NCBI GenBank assembly: GCA_020831625.1
Contig: JAFIGD010000010.1
Coordinates: forward strand, 62,001 to 126,000
Reading direction: 5' to 3'
Source of the DNA: Verrucomicrobiota bacterium
GTDB lineage: Bacteria; Verrucomicrobiota; Kiritimatiellia; SS1-B-03-39; UBA6053
Length of the DNA: 64,000 nt
The notes under the pieces were generated by a model. That model searched no databases, was not told the DNA's origin, and worked only from the letters and a program-made list of their open reading frames with translations. Shown here piece by piece: positions 1 to 7,552 of this stretch. The position numbers and the translations under genes were made by a program. The stretch's first letter is position 1. Every line of letters begins with the position of its first letter.

Positions 1-1191
1 CGGGTGCAGCGGGTGGGCAGTGTGAACATCGGGGAGGATTTCGAGGTGATGCAGGGCATGTCGGCGGCCTGGTTTTTCGGGGATGCGTCGGATGGGGCTT
101 TGGCGGGGCGTTCAGTGCCGCCGGAGGTGCGGGAGATTCTCGCGCCCCGTTTCGCGAACGAGGCGTCACCGGGACGGACGCTTTCGGACCCGGACGGGCG
201 GTTTGAGTGGTCGTTTTCGGCGTTTGAACCCCGGGCGCGGGCGCCGAGGCGGGTGCGGGTGACGCTGCGTGAATCGTTTCCGGTCACGGCGGCGGTGCGG
301 GATCAGTTCACGATTCCGGAGGTGGGTGATCCGCGCTGGCCGGGCTGGTGGCATGATGTGCCGGAAGCGGTGCGGGAACAGGTGGCGGATGCGATTGAGG
401 AGGTGCGGGTGGTGCCGGTGCGTCCGGTGCGCTACGATGAACCGGGGGGCTACGCCTGGGAGATTCAGGTGACGTTTGAGTCGATTCAGTTTCCGTTCCG
501 TCCGGTGCGGGGGCACCGCATGGGGTTCGATGACAGCGGGCGGGATGTGCTGGTGCAGGTGCTGTACGCGACGCGGATCAGTCTGTCGTTCGGCTTTCTG
601 CTGGTGATCAGCAGTGTGGTGCTGGGAACGGTATTGGGGGCCTTGCAGGGATATTTCGGGGGATGGATTGATCTGGTGGGGCAGCGGCTGATCGAAATTT
701 ATCAGTCGATTCCGTTTCTGTATGTGATGATTTTTGTGGGATCGGTGTTCGGGCGGAGTTTTATCTTATTGTTGCTGGTGTACGCGGTGTTCAACTGGAT
801 TTCGATTTCGTATTACATGCGGGCAGAGTTTTTGCGGCTGCGGCGTCAGCCGTTTACCGAGGCGGCAAAGGCGCTGGGTTTGCCGACGGCCCGGATTATG
901 TGGTTTCACCTGTTGCCGAACGCGCTGGTGCCGATTATCACCTTTTTTCCGTTCATGCTGGTGGGGGCGATCGGGAGCTTGAACGCCCTGGATTTTCTGG
1001 GATTTGGTCTGCCCGCGGGCACCCCGAGCTGGGGAGCGCTGCTGCGTCAGGCCCAGACCGCGCGGCACGCGTGGTGGCTGATCACCTATTCGTCGCTGGC
1101 GCTGTTCATCGTGATTCTGCTGACGGTGTTTATCGGCGAGGGATTGCGGGCGGCGTTTGATCCGAAACGGGAGGCCCATTGGGAAGCGTAA
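1..1191 (+). CDS. yejE: Peptide ABC transporter permease, YejE/OppC-like (5' partial)
   Basis: Inner-membrane permease of a peptide importer. The reading frame is open to the left edge and no N-terminal membrane helix is visible, so the true start lies outside the window. The first ~170 visible residues are hydrophilic and probably periplasmic. From about residue 175 the sequence reads GHRMGFDDSGRDVLVQVLYATRISLSF in short blocks typical of YejE, followed by five hydrophobic segments. The EAA loop (EAAKALGLPTARIMWFHLLP region, about residues 283-302) contacts the ATPase. The stop codon TAA overlaps an ATG of the next gene (TAATG at 1189-1193), so the two are translationally coupled. The YejE-type call rests on the paired double ATPase and the PSWGALLRQAQ tail; the exact peptide substrate cannot be read from the sequence. 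Confidence 0.88.
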   Translation, partial: RVQRVGSVNIGEDFEVMQGMSAAWFFGDASDGALAGRSVPPEVREILAPRFANEASPGRTLSDPDGRFEWSFSAFEPRARAPRRVRVTLRESFPVTAAVRDQFTIPEVGDPRWPGWWHDVPEAVREQVADAIEEVRVVPVRPVRYDEPGGYAWEIQVTFESIQFPFRPVRGHRMGFDDSGRDVLVQVLYATRISLSFGFLLVISSVVLGTVLGALQGYFGGWIDLVGQRLIEIYQSIPFLYVMIFVGSVFGRSFILLLLVYAVFNWISISYYMRAEFLRLRRQPFTEAAKALGLPTARIMWFHLLPNALVPIITFFPFMLVGAIGSLNALDFLGFGLPAGTPSWGALLRQAQTARHAWWLITYSSLALFIVILLTVFIGEGLRAAFDPKREAHWEA

Positions 1192-1217
1192 TGGGAAGCA
1201 TAATGGAAAGCGTAATG
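1182..1217. repeat. 12-base tandem repeat across the yejE/yejF junction
   Basis: Three near-identical 12-base units (GGAAGCGTAATG, GGAAGCATAATG, GAAAGCGTAATG) run through the stop codon of the permease gene and the start of the ATPase gene. Each unit carries a GGAAG-like ribosome site and an ATG in the ATPase frame, so the repeat multiplies start signals. Confidence 0.8.
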
Positions 1218-2846
1218 ACTCAGGAACCCTTGTTGACGGTGAAAAATTTGTCGGTTTCTTTTCAGACCGATGACCGCTTTGTGCGCGCGGTGGACGATGT
1301 GTCCTTTGAGGTGAGACCCGGCGAGGTGCTGGGGCTGGTGGGGGAGTCGGGCAGCGGCAAGACGGTGACAGGCATGTCGATTCTGCGTTTGAATCCCAGA
1401 CCGCCTGCGACCTATGAGGGGGGCGAGATTTGGTTTGAGGGGCAGGATCTGTTGAAAGTGAAGCCGGAGGATCTGCGGAAAATCCGGGGCTCGAAAATCA
1501 GCGCGATTTTTCAGGAGCCGATGACCGCGCTGTCGCCGCTGAAGACGGTGGGGGATCAGTTGCGGGAATTGCTGGATATTCACCGTTCGGACTGGACGCG
1601 GAAGGAGAAGGACTCGTTTGTGGTGGAGTGGCTGGCGAAGGTGGGGATTCCGGAGCCGGATGCGCGGCGGCATCAATATCCGTTCCAGTTCAGTGGCGGG
1701 ATGCGGCAGCGGGTGACCATTGCCATGGCGCTGATGTTGGAGCCGAGGCTGGTGATCGCGGACGAGCCCACGACCGCCCTGGATGTGACCCTGCAGGCGC
1801 AGGTGTTTGATTTGATGATGAAGATGAAGTCGGCGAAGACTTCGCTGATCTTTATTACCCACGACATGGGGGTGGTGTGGGAACTGTGCGACCGGGTGCT
1901 GGTGATGAAGGATGCGAAGCTGGTGGAGGAGGGGGAGGCGGTGAGTCTTTTCGCTTCGCCGAGTGAGGCGTACACCCGGAAGCTGCTCAATGCGGTGCCG
2001 AGTCTGCAAGATCCGCCGGTGCGGGAGCTGCCGGAATTCGAGAATGCGCCGCTGGTCGAGACCCGGGGGCTGTGCACCTGGTTTCCGGTGAAGGGCGGGG
2101 TTCTTTCGCGCACGCGGGGGCATGTGAAGGCGGTGGACGCGGTGACCATGCGGATTCGTTCGGGAGAGACGCTTGGGGTCGTCGGCGAATCCGGCAGCGG
2201 CAAGTCCACGCTGGGCCGCACGCTGATCGGCCTGGAGGCGGCCACGGGCGGGGAGATGTTTTTTCAGGGCAAGAGCCTGAACGGTCTGCGCGGGAAAGCC
2301 TGGCAACCGGTGCGGCGGAACATGCAAATGATTTTTCAGGATCCCTATTCCAGTTTGAACGGACGCTTGAAGATTCTGGATTTGTTGACCGAAGCGCCGA
2401 AACTGCATGGGCTCATCGACAAAAAAGACCCCGACTACGCCGCGAACTGTCTGGAGGAGGTCGGGCTGACCCCGGAGATGATGTACCGCTATCCGCACGA
2501 ATTCAGCGGCGGACAGCGTCAGCGCATCTGCATCGCCCGCGCGCTGGCGCTGCGGCCGAAGCTGATCATCTGCGATGAGGCGGTGAGTGCGCTCGATGTG
2601 ACCATCCAGGCGCAGATTCTGGACTTGTTGGTGGAGCTTCGGGAACGTCACGGGCTGGCGTATTTATTTATTTCGCATGATTTAAGCGTGGTGAAACGCC
2701 TCTGTGATCACGTGCTGGTGATGAGGCGGGGGCAAGTGGTGGAGGAGGGGAGTCCGGCGCGGGTGATCGAACAGCCCGAGCACGATTACACCCGTAAACT
2801 ACTGGCGGCGGTACCAGTCCCCGGGGACATGTCGAAGCGTCGATAA
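1191..2846 (+). CDS. yejF: Peptide ABC transporter, duplicated ATP-binding protein (YejF-like)
   Basis: Cytoplasmic ATPase with two full nucleotide-binding domains in one chain, as in YejF of microcin C/peptide importers. Domain 1 has Walker A GESGSGKTV, signature FSGGMRQR, Walker B LVIADEPTTALD and switch HD. Domain 2 repeats this with GESGSGKST, FSGGQRQR, LIICDEAVSALD and SHD. A typical oligopeptide C-terminal region ends each half (SPSEAYTRKLL, QPEHDYTRKLL). Four in-frame starts are possible: TTG 1179, ATG 1191, 1203 and 1215. I chose 1191 because it overlaps the upstream stop, but ATG 1215 sits best behind a GGAAAG ribosome site. The region between them is a 12-base repeat. Confidence 0.92.
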   Translation: MGSIMESVMTQEPLLTVKNLSVSFQTDDRFVRAVDDVSFEVRPGEVLGLVGESGSGKTVTGMSILRLNPRPPATYEGGEIWFEGQDLLKVKPEDLRKIRGSKISAIFQEPMTALSPLKTVGDQLRELLDIHRSDWTRKEKDSFVVEWLAKVGIPEPDARRHQYPFQFSGGMRQRVTIAMALMLEPRLVIADEPTTALDVTLQAQVFDLMMKMKSAKTSLIFITHDMGVVWELCDRVLVMKDAKLVEEGEAVSLFASPSEAYTRKLLNAVPSLQDPPVRELPEFENAPLVETRGLCTWFPVKGGVLSRTRGHVKAVDAVTMRIRSGETLGVVGESGSGKSTLGRTLIGLEAATGGEMFFQGKSLNGLRGKAWQPVRRNMQMIFQDPYSSLNGRLKILDLLTEAPKLHGLIDKKDPDYAANCLEEVGLTPEMMYRYPHEFSGGQRQRICIARALALRPKLIICDEAVSALDVTIQAQILDLLVELRERHGLAYLFISHDLSVVKRLCDHVLVMRRGQVVEEGSPARVIEQPEHDYTRKLLAAVPVPGDMSKRR

Positions 2847-2853
2847 CTTCTGT

Positions 2854-2867
2854 GCGCACCTGTTGCA
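2854..2867. repeat. Direct repeat copy 1 (GCGCACCTGTTGCA)
   Basis: This 14-base word recurs exactly at 3781-3794, on the other side of the toxin-antitoxin module and transposase remnant. A 13-base core of it (CGCACCTGTTGCA, followed by C as here) also lies inside the PIN toxin gene at 3394-3407. Confidence 0.7.
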
Positions 2868-2887
2868 CATAGAGGTAGAAGGATTAC

Positions 2888-2922
2888 TTGACAACCAGAC
2901 CAGATCTGGTTAGCTTCATAAT
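2888..2922 (+). promoter_or_regulatory. Promoter and palindromic operator of the phd/PIN operon
   Basis: A perfect -35 box TTGACA (2888-2893) is followed 17 bases on by a weak -10 TAGCTT (2911-2916). Transcription would begin at or next to the ATG at 2923, giving a nearly leaderless mRNA. Between the boxes lies an inverted repeat AACCAGA-n5-TCTGGTT (2893-2911) that contains the perfect palindrome CCAGATCTGG. Its place over the promoter fits autoregulation by a Phd-type antitoxin. Binding is inferred. Confidence 0.6.
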
Positions 2923-3165
2923 ATGAAGACATACACAATTACAGAAAGCAAAACGCAGCTATCCTCATTGGTGGAACAGGTTGTCACTACAGGTCAGCCG
3001 GTTGTAATTGGCCGGCATGGGCGTCCTATGGTGCAGCTATGTGTTTTCGAGACGAAACAACCGCAACGCATGCTTGGTGCGTATCGGGATCAGATTCAGA
3101 TGGCTGACGATTATGATCAGTGGCCTGAAGACGAGGCGAAAGCACTAGGTTTAATTTCGGAGTAA
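2923..3165 (+). CDS. Antitoxin, Phd/YefM family
   Basis: An 80-residue protein starting MKTYTITESKTQLSSLVEQV, with the Phd/YefM N-terminal DNA-binding fold (KTQLSSLVEQVVTTGQPVVIGRHGRP is the family's core pattern). The acidic C-terminal tail (about 50-80) would wrap the toxin. Its TAA stop overlaps the ATG of the next gene (TAATG at 3163-3167), the usual antitoxin-first arrangement. A palindrome over the promoter suggests self-repression. Confidence 0.9.
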   Translation: MKTYTITESKTQLSSLVEQVVTTGQPVVIGRHGRPMVQLCVFETKQPQRMLGAYRDQIQMADDYDQWPEDEAKALGLISE

Positions 3166-3539
3166 TGATGTTTTTGTTGGATACCCATACGCTTTTATGG
3201 GCATCAAGTCAGCCCGAACAGCTGAGTTCCCGTGTGCGGGATATTTTACTGGACTCTGAAAACTTGGTGTATGTCAGCATGGTGACCCTCTGGGAGCTTT
3301 CCATTAAACAAAGCATTGGAAAACTCATCTTACCGAAGGATTTCTTCACCGGAATTTTTGAAACGGGCTATAGGCGGCTGGATATTTCAGAAACGCACCT
3401 GTTGCACTATCGCGCCTTACCCCTGTTGCACAGGGATCCTTTTGATCGACTGCTTGTAGCCCAGGCTCAGGCTGATGATTTGGCCCTCATCAGTCGGGAT
3501 AAATGGATTCAAGCTTATGACGCTCGGACATTCTGGTAA
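3165..3539 (+). CDS. PIN-domain toxin (VapC-like ribonuclease)
   Basis: A 124-residue PIN protein predicted to be a metal-dependent ribonuclease, neutralised by the upstream antitoxin. The acidic metal site can be traced: Asp in LLDTHTLLW near residue 6, Glu in VTLWELSIK, Asp in HRDPFDRLL, and Asp in LISRD near the C-terminus. The HRDPFDRLLVAQAQ block is typical of the PIN subgroup that pairs with Phd-like antitoxins. It overlaps the antitoxin stop and has a second ATG directly after the first. It looks intact. A transposase fragment lies directly beyond its stop. Confidence 0.9.
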   Translation: MMFLLDTHTLLWASSQPEQLSSRVRDILLDSENLVYVSMVTLWELSIKQSIGKLILPKDFFTGIFETGYRRLDISETHLLHYRALPLLHRDPFDRLLVAQAQADDLALISRDKWIQAYDARTFW

Positions 3540-3684
3540 AAACGGTTTTTTCTTCGTCGCCAAACAAAAACCGTTGCTGGACGACGCGGCTGGTGACGTG
3601 AACAAAGTAACCACCGGACTTTGGCAAAATCCGCAGTCCACGTTTCAGGGTATTCAACTTGGCGGGGCGGTGATGGATTGACAT
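3540..3684 (-). pseudogene. Fragment of a REP-associated (Y1/IS200-like) transposase
   Basis: Reading leftward from an ATG at 3682-3684, the sequence contains GGYFVHVTSRVVQQRFLFGDEEKTVF, in blocks like the N-terminus of REP-associated tyrosine transposases (YxHVxSR...FxFxxEEKxxF). Only about 48 residues remain. The HUH motif, catalytic Tyr and the rest are missing, and the frame then runs into the antisense of the PIN toxin gene. It is a dead remnant. Family assignment is by recognised pattern only. Confidence 0.6.
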
Positions 3685-3780
3685 GTCAGAAACTCCCGGT
3701 TCGAGCTGAATGATTTTAAATTCATAACCCTACACCCCCGAAAGACTCCGCCTTCCACGCTTATTTCATTTTTTTGCTGC

Positions 3781-3794
3781 GCGCACCTGTTGCA
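3781..3794. repeat. Direct repeat copy 2 (GCGCACCTGTTGCA)
   Basis: Exact copy of the 14-base word at 2854-2867, bracketing the toxin-antitoxin module and transposase fragment (about 925 bases apart). Confidence 0.7.
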
Positions 3795-3858
3795 GCCACG
3801 TTTGTTGCAGCTCCGTTCTCGGCTTGATTTTTCAGTTTGCCGGTGATTAGTTGAATTT

Positions 3859-4404
3859 ATGGCGTATCGAATTCATGACAGTGTGGTCTCAGGCGAACTC
3901 GATTTTCGTGTAAAAGGACGGGTGACCGGATATCTTGACCTTTTTGGGTGTGATGTGCCGGTCCATCTGGATCTGAGGGGTTTTCCCAATCCGGATTTGG
4001 CGGGCGTGATCCTGCGTTTTAAGAATCCCGAGGCAAATCAACCTTTACCGTACGGAATGCATCCAATTCAGGAGGGGACGACAGGAGATTTGACGGCCTC
4101 CCGCAAAAACCGCATCTTGGATTGTTCGGTAGAAGAGGCCATGGCGCTGGCGAAACAAAAGCTGCCTTTTCCTGAGCATTGGGGCAATACGTTGTATTTA
4201 GAGTGGTTCAGTTCGTATAACGGCCGGGTGGTGGTTGAAATCGGCGACGCAGAGGTCCATGTCGAAGGTATGCCCACCTGGCGGATGACCGAGGAGGACC
4301 AATGCCGGCAACAAGAGGAAATGTTCGATGCTTTCGGCAATTTTATGAATAGCCTTCAAGATGCGATTGACGAGGAGGACCCTGAGGGGTTTGGGGAGGA
4401 GTAG
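3859..4404 (+). CDS. Hypothetical protein, 181 residues
   Basis: I do not recognise the family. The protein is soluble and acidic, with no signal peptide or membrane segment. The first ~60 residues look like beta strands (GELDFRVKGRVTGYLDLFG, then VPVHLDLRGFPNPDLAG). The C-terminal ~50 residues are helical and end in a very acidic tail (DEEDPEGFGEE). The start at 3859 is the first ATG of the frame. No clear ribosome site precedes it. Codon use is coding-like, and there is no operon partner: upstream is the repeat-flanked TA patch, and downstream is a gap. Confidence 0.6.
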   Translation: MAYRIHDSVVSGELDFRVKGRVTGYLDLFGCDVPVHLDLRGFPNPDLAGVILRFKNPEANQPLPYGMHPIQEGTTGDLTASRKNRILDCSVEEAMALAKQKLPFPEHWGNTLYLEWFSSYNGRVVVEIGDAEVHVEGMPTWRMTEEDQCRQQEEMFDAFGNFMNSLQDAIDEEDPEGFGEE

Positions 4405-4709
4405 TCTTGTTTGAAAAGGATCTCACCGTTCGGGCCGAACCGGTCTCGCACGCCTTCAGACTGCACATCCAGATATTACAGTTAACTATTTCATTTGTGC
4501 TTTTACTATGGCGATCTGTGCTCTTTTGGATCGAAGGATGCTTGATTTCTGGCGGGATTTCGGGGAAAAGTAAGCTATGTTTCAACTTTTCTTGTCTGAT
4601 ATGGAAATCGCCCCCCATCCGGCGGATGTGGCGTTGCGTTCGGTCAATGGATGGAGTTTGACGTGTGGGCCCGACTTGGATAGGCTTGGGGGCAAATGGA
4701 GATTGGATT
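4405..4709. other. Gap without a convincing gene
   Basis: About 300 bases between the hypothetical protein and the SGNH hydrolase. Short frames exist on the plus strand but lack coding-like composition or recognisable motifs. A short AT-richer stretch (about 4470-4580) may hold a promoter for the SGNH-avtA operon; no consensus boxes are clear. Confidence 0.5.
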
Positions 4710-5426
4710 ATGAAATGTATCGTTTTGTTGTTTTGGTTTGGAGTGAGTGTGCTTTTTGCGGGGGAGCCGCTCCGGATTCTGGCGGTAGGGGATTCGATTA
4801 CGCAGGGTGGAATTCGGGGGCGTGAGGAGTACACGTATCGTTTGCCGCTGCAGCGGCTGCTGCACGAGCGGGGAACCGCGTTCCGCTTTCTGGGCACGCG
4901 GGAACGGGGTTTTCAGCGCGGCAGCTCCTGGCCGGAGGTGGCGGAGGGCGTGCCGTTTCAGCCGAATCATTTCGGATTCTACGGCGGGCGCACGGCGGAG
5001 GTGGCGCGGAGTTTACGCGACGAACTGCCCCGGATGGATCCGCCGGATGTGGCCCTGATTCATTTGGGAACGAATGATCTGTCGACCAACCGGGATGAAG
5101 AAGCGATCCTGAATCCTTTGCGGGATATTGTGGCGCAGTTGCGGGAGAAAAATCCGGGGATGGTGATTCTGCTGGCTCATTTGAATTTTAATTCCGGGCC
5201 GGCCCTGCGGCTTCGACCGAAGGTGGAGGCGTTGGCGGAGGAACTTGATTCGGAGACCTCCCCGGTGCGGACGGTGCCGATGTATCGGGACTGGAATGAA
5301 AATCCGAATCATCCGCAAACGGACACCTTCGATTGGCTGCATCCGAATCCGCAGGGACAGTTGAAAATGGCGGAGGCGTGGTTGAAGGTTCTGGACGGGG
5401 TTCTCCCGGGAAATGAGCGCTTATGA
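4710..5426 (+). CDS. Secreted SGNH/GDSL-type esterase
   Basis: Predicted exported hydrolase of about 238 residues. I chose the ATG at 4710 over an upstream in-frame ATG (4665) because it yields a proper signal peptide (MKCIVLLFWFGVSVLFAG). Right after it comes block I with the nucleophile Ser, ILAVGDSITQGG. Block III is HLGTNDLSTN. The catalytic Asp/His pair is in DWLHPNPQG near the C-terminus. Members of this family deacylate esters, often on polysaccharides; the substrate here is unknown. The stop overlaps the start of avtA by four bases (ATGA), so the two are likely cotranslated, although no functional link is obvious. Confidence 0.88.
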   Translation: MKCIVLLFWFGVSVLFAGEPLRILAVGDSITQGGIRGREEYTYRLPLQRLLHERGTAFRFLGTRERGFQRGSSWPEVAEGVPFQPNHFGFYGGRTAEVARSLRDELPRMDPPDVALIHLGTNDLSTNRDEEAILNPLRDIVAQLREKNPGMVILLAHLNFNSGPALRLRPKVEALAEELDSETSPVRTVPMYRDWNENPNHPQTDTFDWLHPNPQGQLKMAEAWLKVLDGVLPGNERL

Positions 5427-6676
5427 AATGGTCCTGGTCGGCCTTCGGCACACAGTTTGAGGAGCCTTCGGGTATTTTAGAACTGATGCGGGATCTGGGG
5501 GAGGCTCTGGCGGGAGGCGATCCGGATTTGTGCATGCTGGGGGGCGGGAATCCGGCCCCGATTCCGGAGGTGGAGGCTTTGTTCCGTGAACAGTGGCAGA
5601 CCTTGGCGCGGGATCCGTCCCGCCTGGACGCGGTCTTGGGTAAATACGACACCGCGCAGGGCTCTCCGGTTTTCCTGGAGGCACTGGCGGCGTATCTGAA
5701 TGCGAAGTATGACTGGGGGATTGGTCCGGAAAATATCGGCATCACGAACGGGAGTCAGACCGCGTTTTTCTATTTGTTCAATCTGCTGGCGGGCGGCGGG
5801 AAGAAGATTCTGCTGCCGCTGTCGCCGGAGTATATCGGGTATGCGGATCAGGGGCACGGTCCGGGAATGTTCCGGGCTGTGCACGGGCGTCTGGAGGAAA
5901 CCGGTCCGCACCGGTTCAAATACCGCATGGACCGTGCGGCGCTGGAGATCGGGGACGATGTGGCGGCGATCGCGGTCTCGCGGCCGACCAATCCAACGGG
6001 CAACGTTTTGACAAATGACGAGATTCAGACCCTGTCGGATTTGGCGTTGGCGCATGAGATTCCGTTGCTGATCGACAACGCGTACGGGGCTCCGTTTCCG
6101 GGGATTCTGTTCCGCGAGGTGAAACCGGTGTGGGCTCCGCATATTATTTTATCGATGAGTTTGTCGAAGCTGGGATTGCCGGGGGTGAGGACGGGGATCA
6201 TTGTGGCGGACCGTCCGGTGATTGAGATGCTGACCTCGGTGAACGCGGTGGCGGGTCTGGCGAACGGGAACGTGGGGCAGGCACTGGTGGGGCCGCTGCT
6301 GGGGGACGGACGCCTGGACGCCTTGTGCCGCGAGGCGATCCGTCCGTTTTATGCGGAACGTTCGCAACGGGCGGCGGCGGTGTGGGAGGAGGCTCTGGGC
6401 GATTCGGTGCCCTGGATGCGCCATGAGGCCGAGGGATCGATGTTTCACTGGATTCGTTTTCCCGGTCTGCCGGTGAAAAGCGCCGAGCTGTATCAGATTT
6501 TGAAACGGAAGGGCGTGCTGGTGGTGCCGGGCCATTTCTTTTTCTACGGGCTGGACCGGGATCCGCCGGAGAAGCATGAATGCCTGCGCGTGCACACGGC
6601 AATGAATCCGGAGATGACCGCGAAGGGGATTGACATCATCGCCCGGACGGTGCGGGGGCTTAATTGGAGCGGCTAA
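5423..6676 (+). CDS. avtA: Valine--pyruvate aminotransferase
   Basis: PLP-dependent class I/II aminotransferase, 417 residues, the usual length for AvtA. It has the AvtA-typical opening (GILELMRDLGEAL, then MLGGGNPAPIP), a PLP-binding Asn/Asp region (NPTGNVLT, LIDNAYGAPFP) and the Schiff-base lysine in SMSLSKLGLPGVRTG. It would exchange amino groups among valine, alanine and 2-oxo acids in the cytoplasm. The start overlaps the stop of the esterase gene by ATGA. Confidence 0.9.
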   Translation: MKWSWSAFGTQFEEPSGILELMRDLGEALAGGDPDLCMLGGGNPAPIPEVEALFREQWQTLARDPSRLDAVLGKYDTAQGSPVFLEALAAYLNAKYDWGIGPENIGITNGSQTAFFYLFNLLAGGGKKILLPLSPEYIGYADQGHGPGMFRAVHGRLEETGPHRFKYRMDRAALEIGDDVAAIAVSRPTNPTGNVLTNDEIQTLSDLALAHEIPLLIDNAYGAPFPGILFREVKPVWAPHIILSMSLSKLGLPGVRTGIIVADRPVIEMLTSVNAVAGLANGNVGQALVGPLLGDGRLDALCREAIRPFYAERSQRAAAVWEEALGDSVPWMRHEAEGSMFHWIRFPGLPVKSAELYQILKRKGVLVVPGHFFFYGLDRDPPEKHECLRVHTAMNPEMTAKGIDIIARTVRGLNWSG

Positions 6677-6724
6677 TTGCGAATCGTGCTTGCGGAAGCG
6701 GCATAGAGGTTGCATGATAGGAAT

Positions 6725-7552
6725 ATGCGCACACGTAACGGCAGTAAAGAGTTCGTTTTTCAGGCTTTGGCCCTGGGAGTGATTGTGATTTTGGTTCATA
6801 CGGCGTATGAGCTGGTGATTCGGCCGCGGGCGATCGCGGCGATGGAGCGGGCGGCGGAAATCCGGGAGAGTCAGCCGGAAGTGGATGTGCCGCAGTCGCT
6901 GTCGGTGATTCTGAAGGATTATGAGCAGGAGGCGTGTTTTATTTTGTTGTTCTGGGCGCTGGCGTCGATGGCGTACAAGGGCAAGCTGTTGCGGAGGGAT
7001 CTGGTGTTTCTTCAGCGGGATTTTGTGGAGGTGGAGGAGGGGAAACGGATTCTGCCGGTGGATGCGAGGGATCTGAGCCGTCAATTGCAGGCCCTGCCGG
7101 AGGATCAGCGTTCGGCGCTGCTGCCGCGGACGCTGCTGGCGGCGCTGCACCGGTTTGAGTCGACCCGGAATGTGCAGGATGTGTCGGAGACGGTGACGCA
7201 GTTGTGTTTGTCGGAGGGGGAGCGGCAGGAGTCGGAGTTGAGCATGATCCGCTACATCGCCTGGGCGATTCCGAGCATCGGATTTATCGGCACGGTGCGG
7301 GGGATCGGCCTGGCACTGTCGCAGGCGCACGCGGCGGTGGAGGGGGAGATCGGTCCGGTGACCGAGAGTCTGGGAACGGCGTTCAACTCGACGCTGATCG
7401 CGCTGTGCTTGAGTATTCTGCTGATGTTTGTGGTGCATCAGTTGCAGTTGCAACAGGAGCGGTATGTGCTGGATGTGCAGGATTATGCGGAGGAGAAGCT
7501 GATCCGGCATCTGCACGTGATCCGCGAATCCCGGCGGGAGCCGCAGGAATGA
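6725..7552 (+). CDS. MotA/TolQ/ExbB-family proton channel protein
   Basis: Inner-membrane protein of about 275 residues, first of a coupled three-gene set. Membrane helices can be seen near residues 11-30 (FQALALGVIVILVHTAYEL), 75-90 (ACFILLFWALASMAY), about 175-195 (AWAIPSIGFIGTVRGIG) and about 215-240 (LIALCLSILLMFVVH). The block IPSIGFIGTVRGIGLAL and the later GTAFNSTLIALCLS match the TolQ/ExbB/MotA channel signature. A long cytoplasmic loop separates the second and third helices. I use ATG 6725; a TTG at 6710 is in frame too. The stop overlaps the next start by ATGA. The likely role is to couple proton (or sodium) flow to the VWA partner; this is inferred from the family. Confidence 0.85.
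   Translation: MRTRNGSKEFVFQALALGVIVILVHTAYELVIRPRAIAAMERAAEIRESQPEVDVPQSLSVILKDYEQEACFILLFWALASMAYKGKLLRRDLVFLQRDFVEVEEGKRILPVDARDLSRQLQALPEDQRSALLPRTLLAALHRFESTRNVQDVSETVTQLCLSEGERQESELSMIRYIAWAIPSIGFIGTVRGIGLALSQAHAAVEGEIGPVTESLGTAFNSTLIALCLSILLMFVVHQLQLQQERYVLDVQDYAEEKLIRHLHVIRESRREPQE

Noticed and set aside
1086-2651. Long minus-strand frames opposite yejE and yejF
   Set aside because: They are shadows of intact plus-strand genes, with no domain motifs and basic, low-complexity composition. The high GC makes such frames common.
4407-4661. 84-codon plus-strand frame as a gene
   Set aside because: Mixed composition, no ribosome site, no motif; probably chance.
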